In this document: one piece after another, positions 14,931 to 22,593 of the stretch
Numbering within the stretch: position 1 is the stretch's first letter
Layout: each line of letters starts with the position of its first letter
Translations under genes and position numbers: made by a program
Assembly (NCBI GenBank): GCA_900316565.1
Contig: ONDK01000016.1
Location: forward strand, 1-43,484
Direction: 5' to 3'
DNA: 43,484 nucleotides
Source: an uncultured Prevotella sp.
Lineage (GTDB): Bacteria > Bacteroidota > Bacteroidia > Bacteroidales > Bacteroidaceae
The notes under the pieces: model-generated
Databases searched by the model: none
What the model was told of the DNA's origin: nothing
The model's input: only the letters and a program-made list of their open reading frames with translations

Positions 14931-15200
14931 TAAACTTCCCATTAGTACCCGATCAACATCCACCACACGATACGAATGTTTTTTCTTTATTTCTGTAAAC
15001 ACTCCGCTAATCATCTATAGCCAGCTGCTATAAAAGTCAAGCCATTTATGCTTACGACCGTAAAACTTCCGATACCTACCATTGCCAACATAATAAAATG
15101 GATAATAACAAAATTGAAGTTTATGGAGTAAACCTTCCGGCTACTACCATTGCTAACCACCCAATAAGTTAAACAATTTCTGTTTAGTACAGTAAACCCT
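14931..15200. repeat. Imperfect ~65-nt tandem repeat, five unit heads
   Basis: TAAAC/TAAAAC heads lie at 14931, 14996, 15061, 15129 and 15193, spaced 65, 65, 68 and 64 nt. Most continue with a TTCCG-like word, and units 3 and 4 share TACCATTGC. Junctions tend to be dyads of the form GTTTA-N5/6-TAAAC: 15116-15133 region, and 15182-15186 with 15193-15197. Unit 3 has an outer stem AAACTTC/GAAGTTT (15063-15069 and 15116-15122) and an inner CCATT/AATGG. It fills the XRE-metH spacer and stops just before the metH promoter. Function unknown. Confidence 0.65.
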
Positions 15201-15230
15201 TTCATAATGAAATAAAAACTCCTTTCTTCC

Positions 15231-15261
15231 TTTGTTGTTTCGCAGCTTTCCCTTAACTTTG
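15231..15261 (+). promoter_or_regulatory. metH promoter
   Basis: TTTG (15231-15234), 19-nt spacer, TAACTTTG (15254-15261). The predicted start near 15268 leaves a leader of about 20 nt. This excludes a riboswitch and rules out the longer frame beginning at 15232. Confidence 0.78.
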
Positions 15262-15288
15262 CATACTCAATTCATAAAGCATAGTATT

Positions 15289-18078
15289 ATGAGCATTAGA
15301 GAGGCAATAAAGCACAAGATACTTATTCTTGACGGCGCCTTAGGCACCCTGATACAAGCCTACGGACTGACGGAGGAAGACTTCCGAGGCAGTCTCACCT
15401 TGCCGAGTATCATCACCTTCAAGGGTAACAATGACATGTTGAACATCACCAAGCCCTCCGTTATCGAAGACATCCACCGCCGTTATCTCCGTGCCGGTGC
15501 CGACATCATCGAGACCAACACCTTCTCCTCCCAGCGCATCTCCCAGGCCGACTACCACCTTCAGTCCATGTCCCGCGAGATGGCCCTTCGTGGGGCTCGG
15601 TTGGCCAGACGGTGTGCCGACGAGTTTTCCACTCCGGAGTGGCCCCGCTTTGTCGCCGGTTCCATAGGACCCACCAACCGCACCCTGTCGATGAGTCCTG
15701 ATGTCAGCGACCCGTCTAAGCGCGATATGACCTATGATGAACTCTTCACTGACTACTGCGAGCAGGCCGGTGCGCTGATAGAAGGCGGCGTCGACACATT
15801 ACTTATCGAGACAATCTTCGACACCCTTAACGCAAAGGCCGCCGTCGATGCCTGTATGACAGAGATAAAGCAAGCAGGCCGCGACGTGCCCATCATGCTC
15901 TCCGTAACCGTCAACGACCTTGCCGGCCGCACCTTGTCGGGGCAGACCCTCGAGGCGTTCCTTGCCTCCATGTCGTCATACCCCATCTTCTCCATCGGTC
16001 TGAACTGTTCTTTCGGCGCTTCCCAGATGAAGCCCTATATAAAAGAGCTTGGTGAGAAGGCACCATACTATATCAGCGCCTATCCTAATGCAGGAATGCC
16101 CAACGAACTTGGCCAGTATGACGAAACCCCCGACACCATGATACCCCAGATAGCCGAGTTCATCGACGAAGGCCTTGTGAACATCATCGGCGGATGCTGC
16201 GGTACCACCGACGAGTTTATTGCCCGTTACGTCCCCATAGCCGATGGAAAGACTCCTCATAGTCCCGCACCCCCCTACGACCACATGCTCCTTTCCGGCC
16301 TCGACATCCATGAGGTGCCCAACAGCGGAGTGGGAAAGGTCGCTATATATAATAATGTGGGCGAGCGGTGCAATGTTGCCGGAAGCCGCAAGTTCCTCCG
16401 TCTTATCAATGAGAAGAAATACACCGAAGCCCTGAACATCGCCCGCAAGCAAGTTGACGACGGAGCCCTTGTCATCGATGTCAACATGGATGACGGCCTC
16501 CTCGACGCCAAGGCAGAGATGGTCCACTTCCTGAATATGGCCATGTGCGAGCCCGACATAGCCAGGGTGCCCATCATGATCGACTCATCGAAGTGGGACG
16601 TCATCACAGCCGGACTGAAATGTATCCAGGGCAAAAGCATCGTCAACTCCATATCCTTGAAGAACGGTGAGGACGAGTTCCTCAGCCATGCCCGCGACAT
16701 CATGCGCTACGGTGCCGCCGTCGTTGTCATGTGCTTTGACGAGAAAGGTCAGGCCACGACCTACGACCGCAAGATAGAGATAGCAGAGCGCGCCTACCAC
16801 CTGCTCGTCGACAAGGCAGGCATGAACCCCTACGACATCATCTTCGACCCAAATATCCTATCCATCGCCACCGGAATAGCGGAGCATGACAACTATGCCG
16901 TCGACTTCATCCGCGCCACACGCTGGATACGTACCAACCTGCCCGGAGCCCATGTCAGCGGTGGCGTGTCGAACCTCTCCTTCTCCTTCCGTGGCAACAA
17001 CTATATCCGTGAGGCCATGCACGCCGTCTTCCTCTATCATGCCATTCAGAACGGCATGGACTTCGGCATCGTGAACCCCGCCACGAAGGTAGCCTATAAC
17101 GACATCCCGGCCGACGAACTGAAAATCATAGAGGACGTCGTCCTTAACCGCCACACAGAAGGTGAGAGCGAAAGTCCTCAGGAACGTCTTATAGAGCTGG
17201 CCGGCGAGATTGCCGAGCGTAAAGCTGCGGAAAAAGCCGGAAAGGACGGCAAGGCTGCCGGTCCTGTACCGGCCCCCTCTGAGTCCTGGCGTCAGGAGTC
17301 CGTCGAGGACCGTCTGAAATACTCCCTCCGAAAGGGACTTACCGAATACCTCCATGCCGACATCGACGAGGCGCTGGCCAAATACCCCCATGCCGTCGAC
17401 ATTATACAAGGTCCGCTGATGGACGGCATGAATGAGGTGGGAGAGCTCTTCGGTGCCGGAAAGATGTTTCTGCCGCAGGTCGTCAAGACTGCCAGGACGA
17501 TGAAGGCCGCCGTGGAACTGCTCACGCCATTCATGGAGGCCGAGAAGGCGGAGGGTACGGTAAGTGCCGGAAAGGTACTCCTCGCCACCGTGAAAGGCGA
17601 TGTACATGACATCGGAAAGAACATTGTAGGCGTCGTCATGGCCTGCAACAACTATGAGGTCATAGACCTCGGCGTGATGGTCCCCGCCGACCAGATAGTC
17701 AGGAAGGCCAAGGAGGAACATGTCGACATGATAGGTCTCAGCGGACTCATCACCCCTTCCCTTGACGAGATGGTCAACACGGCGAAGGAACTCCGCAAGG
17801 CCGGCCTCAGTACACCACTTATGGTCGGCGGTGCCACTACCAGTGAGCTCCATGTCGCACTGAAGATAGCACCCTTCTACGACGGACCAGTGCTGTGGGT
17901 TAAGGATGCCGCACAGGAGCCTATCCTCGCCTCACGTCTCATGAGTGCCGACGGAAGGAAGCAACTTGAGGCAGAGCTCCGTGAGCGTTATGCCCGTCTG
18001 CGCGACGACTACCATCAGAAGCAGGAGAAGATACTCTCACTTGACGAGGCACGGAAGCGCAAGCCAAACCTGTTTTGA
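15289..18078 (+). CDS. metH: Cobalamin-dependent methionine synthase, no reactivation domain
   Basis: MetH transfers methyl from 5-methyl-THF through cobalamin to homocysteine. I start it at 15289 (MSIREAIKHKILILDGALGT), downstream of the promoter. Domains in order: homocysteine domain (to about 310) with zinc cysteines in GLNCSFGA and GGCCGTTDEF; pterin-binding domain (about 340-600) with VGERCNVAGSRKF and SGGVSNLSFSFRGN; B12 cap (about 640-720); B12-binding domain with DVHDIGKN, supplying the axial histidine, and GLSGLITPSLDEM. The chain ends at residue 929 with RKRKPNLF. The C-terminal AdoMet-binding reactivation domain (about 330 residues in E. coli MetH) is absent, so a separate protein must reactivate oxidised cobalamin. 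A strong terminator follows. Confidence 0.95.
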   Translation: MSIREAIKHKILILDGALGTLIQAYGLTEEDFRGSLTLPSIITFKGNNDMLNITKPSVIEDIHRRYLRAGADIIETNTFSSQRISQADYHLQSMSREMALRGARLARRCADEFSTPEWPRFVAGSIGPTNRTLSMSPDVSDPSKRDMTYDELFTDYCEQAGALIEGGVDTLLIETIFDTLNAKAAVDACMTEIKQAGRDVPIMLSVTVNDLAGRTLSGQTLEAFLASMSSYPIFSIGLNCSFGASQMKPYIKELGEKAPYYISAYPNAGMPNELGQYDETPDTMIPQIAEFIDEGLVNIIGGCCGTTDEFIARYVPIADGKTPHSPAPPYDHMLLSGLDIHEVPNSGVGKVAIYNNVGERCNVAGSRKFLRLINEKKYTEALNIARKQVDDGALVIDVNMDDGLLDAKAEMVHFLNMAMCEPDIARVPIMIDSSKWDVITAGLKCIQGKSIVNSISLKNGEDEFLSHARDIMRYGAAVVVMCFDEKGQATTYDRKIEIAERAYHLLVDKAGMNPYDIIFDPNILSIATGIAEHDNYAVDFIRATRWIRTNLPGAHVSGGVSNLSFSFRGNNYIREAMHAVFLYHAIQNGMDFGIVNPATKVAYNDIPADELKIIEDVVLNRHTEGESESPQERLIELAGEIAERKAAEKAGKDGKAAGPVPAPSESWRQESVEDRLKYSLRKGLTEYLHADIDEALAKYPHAVDIIQGPLMDGMNEVGELFGAGKMFLPQVVKTARTMKAAVELLTPFMEAEKAEGTVSAGKVLLATVKGDVHDIGKNIVGVVMACNNYEVIDLGVMVPADQIVRKAKEEHVDMIGLSGLITPSLDEMVNTAKELRKAGLSTPLMVGGATTSELHVALKIAPFYDGPVLWVKDAAQEPILASRLMSADGRKQLEAELRERYARLRDDYHQKQEKILSLDEARKRKPNLF

Positions 18079-18104
18079 GTACATTTCGTATATATTAGTA
18101 TGAT

Positions 18105-18163
18105 GGCCATCGCCTCACTCATTCCCGTTTTAGTGGAAGAGTGAGGCGGTGACCGTCTTTTTT
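18105..18163 (+). terminator. metH terminator
   Basis: A 16-bp imperfect stem (18105-18120 with 18139-18154, 18-nt loop) is followed by TCTTTTTTG. Stem includes CGCCTCACTC/GAGTGAGGCG. Confidence 0.85.
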
Positions 18164-18560
18164 GTTATTGTGCGACTAACCCTCTTTATGAGACAGCAAA
18201 ATTATCAAAAATAATGACACTTTTTAAAACCTATGCTTTTACGTTGTAAGTGTACGGAAAAAACGATGTAAAAGCATATGTTTTACACGATAAGTGTACG
18301 GAAAATACAACGCAAAATAGCCTTACTTGCAATTGTCTGAACATCAATCTGTTACAAGGCTGATTTTGAAATAATGTGATTTGAAAATTATTTACATGAT
18401 AAATCCCCAAAGTAAGGCCATTCCCAGGTAATTTACCAGTAACAGTTATGTGGTTGAATGTACCCCATCACAATAATATATGGCAAGCATGCCTTTTTTA
18501 TCCCAATCCCTCCCTAAAATTTTTTTTTTGAATAATTAAGGAAAAAATATACGGCATATT
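18164..18560. repeat. Spacer with nested direct and inverted repeats
   Basis: Nearly 400 nt without a gene. TATGCTTTTAC (18232-18242) is inverted at 18268-18278. The word TAAGTGTACGGAAAA occurs twice (around 18248 and 18291). GTAAAA/TTTTAC (18268-18273 and 18281-18286) forms a small hairpin. TTCCCAGGTA near 18420 also occurs in the other gene-poor spacer near 13467. A weak GGCA-AGCA-TGCC stem at 18482-18493 is followed by a T-run and could be a minor terminator. No coding signal is seen. Confidence 0.5.
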
Positions 18561-18592
18561 TTTGGCGTTGCGTTATTAATTATATAACTTTG
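18561..18592 (+). promoter_or_regulatory. Promoter of the lplA-gcv-lpd cluster
   Basis: TTTG (18561-18564), 20-nt spacer, TAACTTTG (18585-18592). The leader to lplA is about 55 nt, too short for a glycine riboswitch. Confidence 0.75.
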
Positions 18593-18616
18593 CATACAAC
18601 AAGAAACTCACACCCC

Positions 18617-18667
18617 ATGACAAACAACACTTTCACACAAAACAAACAATTGGATGATATACGTTGA
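18617..18667 (+). CDS. Possible 16-codon leader ORF overlapping lplA start
   Basis: ATG at 18617 opens MTNNTFTQNKQLDDIR and stops at TGA 18665-18667, 11 nt inside lplA in another frame. It could couple translation to lplA or be a chance ORF. No ribosome site is evident for either start. Confidence 0.25.
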   Translation: MTNNTFTQNKQLDDIR

Positions 18668-19433
18668 CCTGAACGAAGAACATGTACGCCGCCTGAGTTT
18701 TTATCTCGCGATGGAAGAGTGGGTGGCGCGTAACATGTCAGAACCGGAATGCTTTTTTATGTGGCAGGTCGAGCCAAGTGTAATCTTTGGCCGGAACCAG
18801 GATGTCTATTCCGAGGTGAACCTCGACTACTGCCGCCAGAACGGTATTCAGGTTTACCGGAGAAAGAGTGGCGGAGGCTGCGTCTACGCTGACCTGTCCA
18901 ATGTCATGCTGGCATACATCACCACCGCTGACGAGGCCCAGACCACCTTTGACCATTATCTGAAGATGGTCGTCGAGGTGCTGAAGAAGATGGGCATCGC
19001 CGCCTCGTGGACCGAGCACAACGACATAATGATCGGCGACAGAAAGGTCAGCGGCAACGCTTTCTATCATGTCACCACGTCATTCCCTGATACCCCGACA
19101 GCCGATGGCGTGAAGGCAGCGCCCAGTAAGGCTGTGGGCAGGAGCATCGTCCACGGCACCCTGCTCTACGATACAAACATGCGCAACATGGTCGGAGCCA
19201 TCACACCGTCAGACGAGAAGATGCTCAAGCACGGTGTGCAAAGCGTAAGACAACGGATATGTCTGCTAAAGGACCACACCACACTCACCCTGCCGGAGGT
19301 GAAAGCATTCATCCGCGGGCACCTCACCGACAGCAGCGTAACTCTCACCCCAAAAGAAGTAACCGAAATCGAAAAACTTGAACAAGAATATCTTTCGTCC
19401 GAATGGATTTTCGGACACAACCCAAAACATTGA
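18654..19433 (+). CDS. lplA: Lipoate-protein ligase A family
   Basis: It attaches lipoate, via lipoyl-AMP, to lysines of lipoyl domains; here GcvH is encoded two genes downstream. The 259 residues contain the lipoate-binding motif RRKSGGGCVYADLSNV (69-84) and the catalytic-lysine segment DIMIGDRKVSGNA with K131. The SIVHGTLLYDTNM segment follows. The C-terminal small domain is short, with VRQRICLLKD and an HTH-like end. It is the first gene of the cluster and 17 nt before the gcvT start. Octanoyltransferase or amidotransferase activity within the same superfamily is an alternative; the operon supports lipoylation of GcvH either way. Confidence 0.88.
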   Translation: MIYVDLNEEHVRRLSFYLAMEEWVARNMSEPECFFMWQVEPSVIFGRNQDVYSEVNLDYCRQNGIQVYRRKSGGGCVYADLSNVMLAYITTADEAQTTFDHYLKMVVEVLKKMGIAASWTEHNDIMIGDRKVSGNAFYHVTTSFPDTPTADGVKAAPSKAVGRSIVHGTLLYDTNMRNMVGAITPSDEKMLKHGVQSVRQRICLLKDHTTLTLPEVKAFIRGHLTDSSVTLTPKEVTEIEKLEQEYLSSEWIFGHNPKH

Positions 19434-19450
19434 AGCAATCATTCCTAAAT

Positions 19451-20530
19451 ATGAAACATACAATCCTATATGACAGGCATGTGGCGCTGGGAGCGCTTAT
19501 GCAGCCTTTCGGCGGTTTCGACATGCCGATACAGTACACCAGTATTATCGAGGAACACAATGCCGTACGCAACCACGTCGGCGTGTTCGACGTCTCCCAC
19601 ATGGGAGAGATTATCATCAGCGGACATCAGTCCGAGGAGTTCGTCAACCATATCTTCACCAATGATGTCAGGAAGATGGCCGTCGGCGATGTCATGTACG
19701 GCATGATGTGCTATCCAGACGGTGGTACCGTTGACGACACATGTATCTGCAAGGTCGAGCCGAACAGATATTTCATGACCGTCAACGCCGCAAACATCGA
19801 CAAGGACAATGACTGGGTGCACAAGCAGGCAGAGAACTACGACGTTGTGGTATGCTACAAGAGCGACTACTGGAACCAGCTTGCCATCCAGGGACCGGAG
19901 GCCGAGAAGACTGTTACCGAGGTACTGCATCTGCCCTGCTCCGATCTGAAGTTCTATCAGTGCAAGGAGATACTGCGCTTCGACAGCGGTGTGCTCATCT
20001 CACGTACCGGCTACACAGGAGAAGACGGCTTCGAGATTTACGGCGATAAGGATTATATCACCGACGCCTGGGACCGTCTGATAAAAGCCGGAGTCTCCCC
20101 CTGCGGCCTCGGCTGCCGCGACACCCTCCGCTTTGAGGTCGGTCTTCCTCTATACGGTGACGAACTGTCGAAGGACATCTCACCGGTGATGGCAGGCCTG
20201 AGCCATTTTGTAGCCTTCGACAAACCCGAGTTCATAGGCCGTGAGGCCCTCCTCCGCCAGAAGACCGAAGGAGTGGCGAAGCGCCTGCGCGGCATACAGC
20301 TCGATGCCCATGCCGTACCGCGTCATGGCTATAAGGTTCTCAGCGACGGCAAGGAGGTCGGTGAGGTTACCACGGGTTACCGTCTCATCTCCGAGGACAA
20401 GAGTTGTGCCGTCGCCCTCGTCGACAGCTCCCTCAAGCTTGGCGACCGTGTGGAGATACAGATACGCAAGAAGACCTTCCCTGGAACGGTTGTCAAGAAG
20501 CGCTTCGTCGACACCCACTACAAGAAATAG
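19451..20530 (+). CDS. gcvT: Aminomethyltransferase, glycine cleavage T protein
   Basis: GcvT releases ammonia from the aminomethyl-lipoyl GcvH and passes the methylene to tetrahydrofolate. I start it at 19451 (MKHTILYDRHVALGALMQPF), 17 nt after lplA; an in-frame ATG at 19403 lies inside lplA. The 359-residue protein shows FGGFDMPIQYTSIIEEHNAVR, GVFDVSHMGEI with the folate-site Asp region, YTGEDGFEIY, and CGLGCRDTLRFEVGLPLYG. The C-terminal beta domain includes VGEVTTGYRLISEDKS and ends in RKKTFPGTVVKKRFV. The family's usual length is about 360. An intercistronic hairpin separates it from gcvH. Confidence 0.96.
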   Translation: MKHTILYDRHVALGALMQPFGGFDMPIQYTSIIEEHNAVRNHVGVFDVSHMGEIIISGHQSEEFVNHIFTNDVRKMAVGDVMYGMMCYPDGGTVDDTCICKVEPNRYFMTVNAANIDKDNDWVHKQAENYDVVVCYKSDYWNQLAIQGPEAEKTVTEVLHLPCSDLKFYQCKEILRFDSGVLISRTGYTGEDGFEIYGDKDYITDAWDRLIKAGVSPCGLGCRDTLRFEVGLPLYGDELSKDISPVMAGLSHFVAFDKPEFIGREALLRQKTEGVAKRLRGIQLDAHAVPRHGYKVLSDGKEVGEVTTGYRLISEDKSCAVALVDSSLKLGDRVEIQIRKKTFPGTVVKKRFVDTHYKK

Positions 20531-20538
20531 CAGTCCTG

Positions 20539-20587
20539 CCGCTTCTCGTTCCCGGATATTGAGAAAATCATTCATCCGGGAGAGCGG
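20539..20587 (+). other. Intercistronic hairpin between gcvT and gcvH
   Basis: TCCCGGAT (20550-20557) pairs with ATCCGGGA (20574-20581), extended outward by CCGC (20539-20542) with GCGG (20584-20587). No T-run follows. It may be an mRNA processing or stability element that sets GcvH levels apart from GcvT. Confidence 0.5.
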
Positions 20588-20715
20588 TCAGGTGATTGGT
20601 AAACAGAAAACAATATATCTAACAATAAGACCCCACTATCTCCTCCTTTCCGCATGCGGCATGACGTTACGGCCACAGGAAGAGAACGGAAAGGTCCCTA
20701 TTCTTTTATTTTATT

Positions 20716-21105
20716 ATGGCAAAAGTTATTGATGGACTCTACTATACAGAGAGTCATGAGTATGTGAAAGTCGATGGAAACATCGGAACAATAGGCATTA
20801 CCGATTATGCGCAGAACGCCCTGGGCAATGTGGTGTATGTCGACATGCCTGAAGTCGACGATGACGTGGAGGCCGGCGAGGAGTTCGGCGCCGTGGAGAG
20901 CGTGAAGGCCGCCAGTGACCTCAACTCGCCAGTTAGCGGAAAGGTCGTAGAAGTCAATGAGGCTCTGGAAGACAAGCCTGAGCTCGTGAACCAGGATGCC
21001 TTTGCCAACTGGATTATCAAGGTGGAGCTGTCCGACAAGACCGAGCTCGATGCCCTCATGGACGCCAAAGCCTATGAGGAGTTCTGCGCCAAAGAGGTAC
21101 ATTAG
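20716..21105 (+). CDS. gcvH: Glycine cleavage system H protein (lipoyl carrier)
   Basis: GcvH carries the aminomethyl group on lipoyl-lysine between the P, T and L proteins. The 129-residue sequence has the standard start YYTESHEYVKVDGNIGTIGI. The lipoyl site is in AVESVKAASD with K64, and the C-terminal half has NSPVSGKVVEVNEAL and ANWIIKVEL. It lies 185 nt after gcvT and 56 nt before gcvPA. The lplA gene in the same cluster would lipoylate it. Confidence 0.97.
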   Translation: MAKVIDGLYYTESHEYVKVDGNIGTIGITDYAQNALGNVVYVDMPEVDDDVEAGEEFGAVESVKAASDLNSPVSGKVVEVNEALEDKPELVNQDAFANWIIKVELSDKTELDALMDAKAYEEFCAKEVH

Positions 21106-21161
21106 TCCTCTCTGCCCAAGAGCAAATAAAAAGTCTATAACAGTCTGACAAAAACAATATT

Positions 21162-22472
21162 ATGTACAAATACTTTCCTCATACACCTGAGGATGTCTCC
21201 TCAATGCTGGAGAAGTGTGGGGCCGGGTCGCTCGACTCGCTCTACACTGACGTCAGGGAGGACATCCGTCTCAAGGGCGACTACGACCTGCCATCGGAGA
21301 AAAGCGAGCTCGAGGTGCGTGCTTTCTTCGACAGGCTCGGACGGAAGAACAGTCAGTTGACCTGTTTTGCCGGTGCCGGGGTCTATGACCATTATGCTCC
21401 CGCGGCAATACAGCAGCTCATGGAACGCTCCGAGTTCCTCACTTCCTACACTCCTTATCAAGCCGAGATATCACAGGGCACCCTACATTATATATTCGAG
21501 TATCAGTCGATGATGGCTGAGCTGACGGGAATGGAAATCTCCAATGCATCGATGTATGACGGCACCACCGCCACGGCAGAGGCGATGATGCTCGCCTACA
21601 ACAACTCCCGCAAGGCCGACACGGTACTCTACAGTGAGAGCATGGACCCGAAGACCATCGCGGTAATGCGTACCTATGCCCATTTCCATGGAGTCAAACT
21701 GGAGAAGTTCAACTCCCTGGAGGTCTCGCCCGATGATTTGAAGGCGCGGCTTTCCGAAGGTGGCGTCGCCGGTGTCATCGTCCAGCAGCCTGACTACTAT
21801 GGCATCATTGAGGACTTCACCGGTTTTGCCGATGCCTGTCATGGAAGCAAGGCACTGTTCATTATCAACAGCGTTGCCGCCGACCTTGCCTTGCTGAAAA
21901 CACCGGGTGAATGGGGCGCCGACCTTGCGGTGGGCGACGTGCAGAGCCTTGGCATCCCTATGGCCTTCGGCGGTCCTTATGCCGGTTATATGTGCTCTAC
22001 GGAGAAGCTGATGCGTAAGTTGCCCGGACGTATTGTCGGTGAGACACGCGACACCAACGGTCAGCGTGCCTTCGTCCTGACCCTACAGGCGCGTGAGCAG
22101 CACATCAGGAGGCAGAAGGCCACGTCGAACATCTGTTCCAATGAGTCGCTGATGGCCCTCTATGTTACTGTTTATATGTCGCTTATGGGTAAGGAAGGAG
22201 TTAAGGAAGCGGCTCAGCTCTCCTACGACGGAGCTCACTATCTATGTGACAAACTTGTGGCCACGGGCAAGGCACACCTCGTCTTCGACAAGCCTTTCTT
22301 CAATGAGTTCCTCATTGAGGTCGACAACCGCGATGTGTTCTACGACGGTGCCATTGCCAGAGGCATCCTTCCCGGCGTGAAAATAGGTTCCGATCAGCTT
22401 CTGATGGCTGTTACCGAGAAGAGAACGAAGGAAGAGGCCGACGAGCTCATAGCAGTGCTCGCGTCAGTATAA
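21162..22472 (+). CDS. gcvPA: Glycine dehydrogenase (decarboxylating) subunit 1
   Basis: The N-terminal half-chain of the P protein, used by organisms that split GcvP. With GcvPB it forms the PLP enzyme that decarboxylates glycine and loads GcvH. The 436 residues show FPHTPEDVSSMLEKCG at the start, CFAGAGVYDHYAPAAIQQL, FLTSYTPYQAEISQGTLHYIFEYQ, and GLGIPMAFGGPYAG-type loop (here SLGIPMAFGGPYAGY). RQKATSNICSNESLMA comes late. It has no PLP lysine, as expected; that residue is on the partner. The length is normal for the split type. Confidence 0.96.
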   Translation: MYKYFPHTPEDVSSMLEKCGAGSLDSLYTDVREDIRLKGDYDLPSEKSELEVRAFFDRLGRKNSQLTCFAGAGVYDHYAPAAIQQLMERSEFLTSYTPYQAEISQGTLHYIFEYQSMMAELTGMEISNASMYDGTTATAEAMMLAYNNSRKADTVLYSESMDPKTIAVMRTYAHFHGVKLEKFNSLEVSPDDLKARLSEGGVAGVIVQQPDYYGIIEDFTGFADACHGSKALFIINSVAADLALLKTPGEWGADLAVGDVQSLGIPMAFGGPYAGYMCSTEKLMRKLPGRIVGETRDTNGQRAFVLTLQAREQHIRRQKATSNICSNESLMALYVTVYMSLMGKEGVKEAAQLSYDGAHYLCDKLVATGKAHLVFDKPFFNEFLIEVDNRDVFYDGAIARGILPGVKIGSDQLLMAVTEKRTKEEADELIAVLASV

Positions 22473-22593
22473 GCACCTAGCGGTTGCAGGCAGAGAGCCT
22501 GCGACATTGAGAATACACAAAACAGTTTTACCAAGTAATCCTTTTCTTCTGTTTCCGACAACGAAGATGAAGGCTTACGCTTAGGTTTACAAA

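Noticed and set aside
14931-15200. CRISPR array
   Set aside because: Units are diverged along their whole length, with no identical repeat and no variable spacers; no cas gene is present.
15262-15288. SAM or cobalamin riboswitch ahead of metH
   Set aside because: The predicted leader is about 20 nt, too short for either; the same holds for metA.
16858-17853. 331-codon open frame antisense to metH
   Set aside because: It is a shadow of metH codon structure; metH carries clear catalytic motifs on the other strand, and the antisense product has no recognisable motif.
18593-18653. Glycine riboswitch ahead of the gcv cluster
   Set aside because: The leader is about 55 nt with no tandem aptamer structure.
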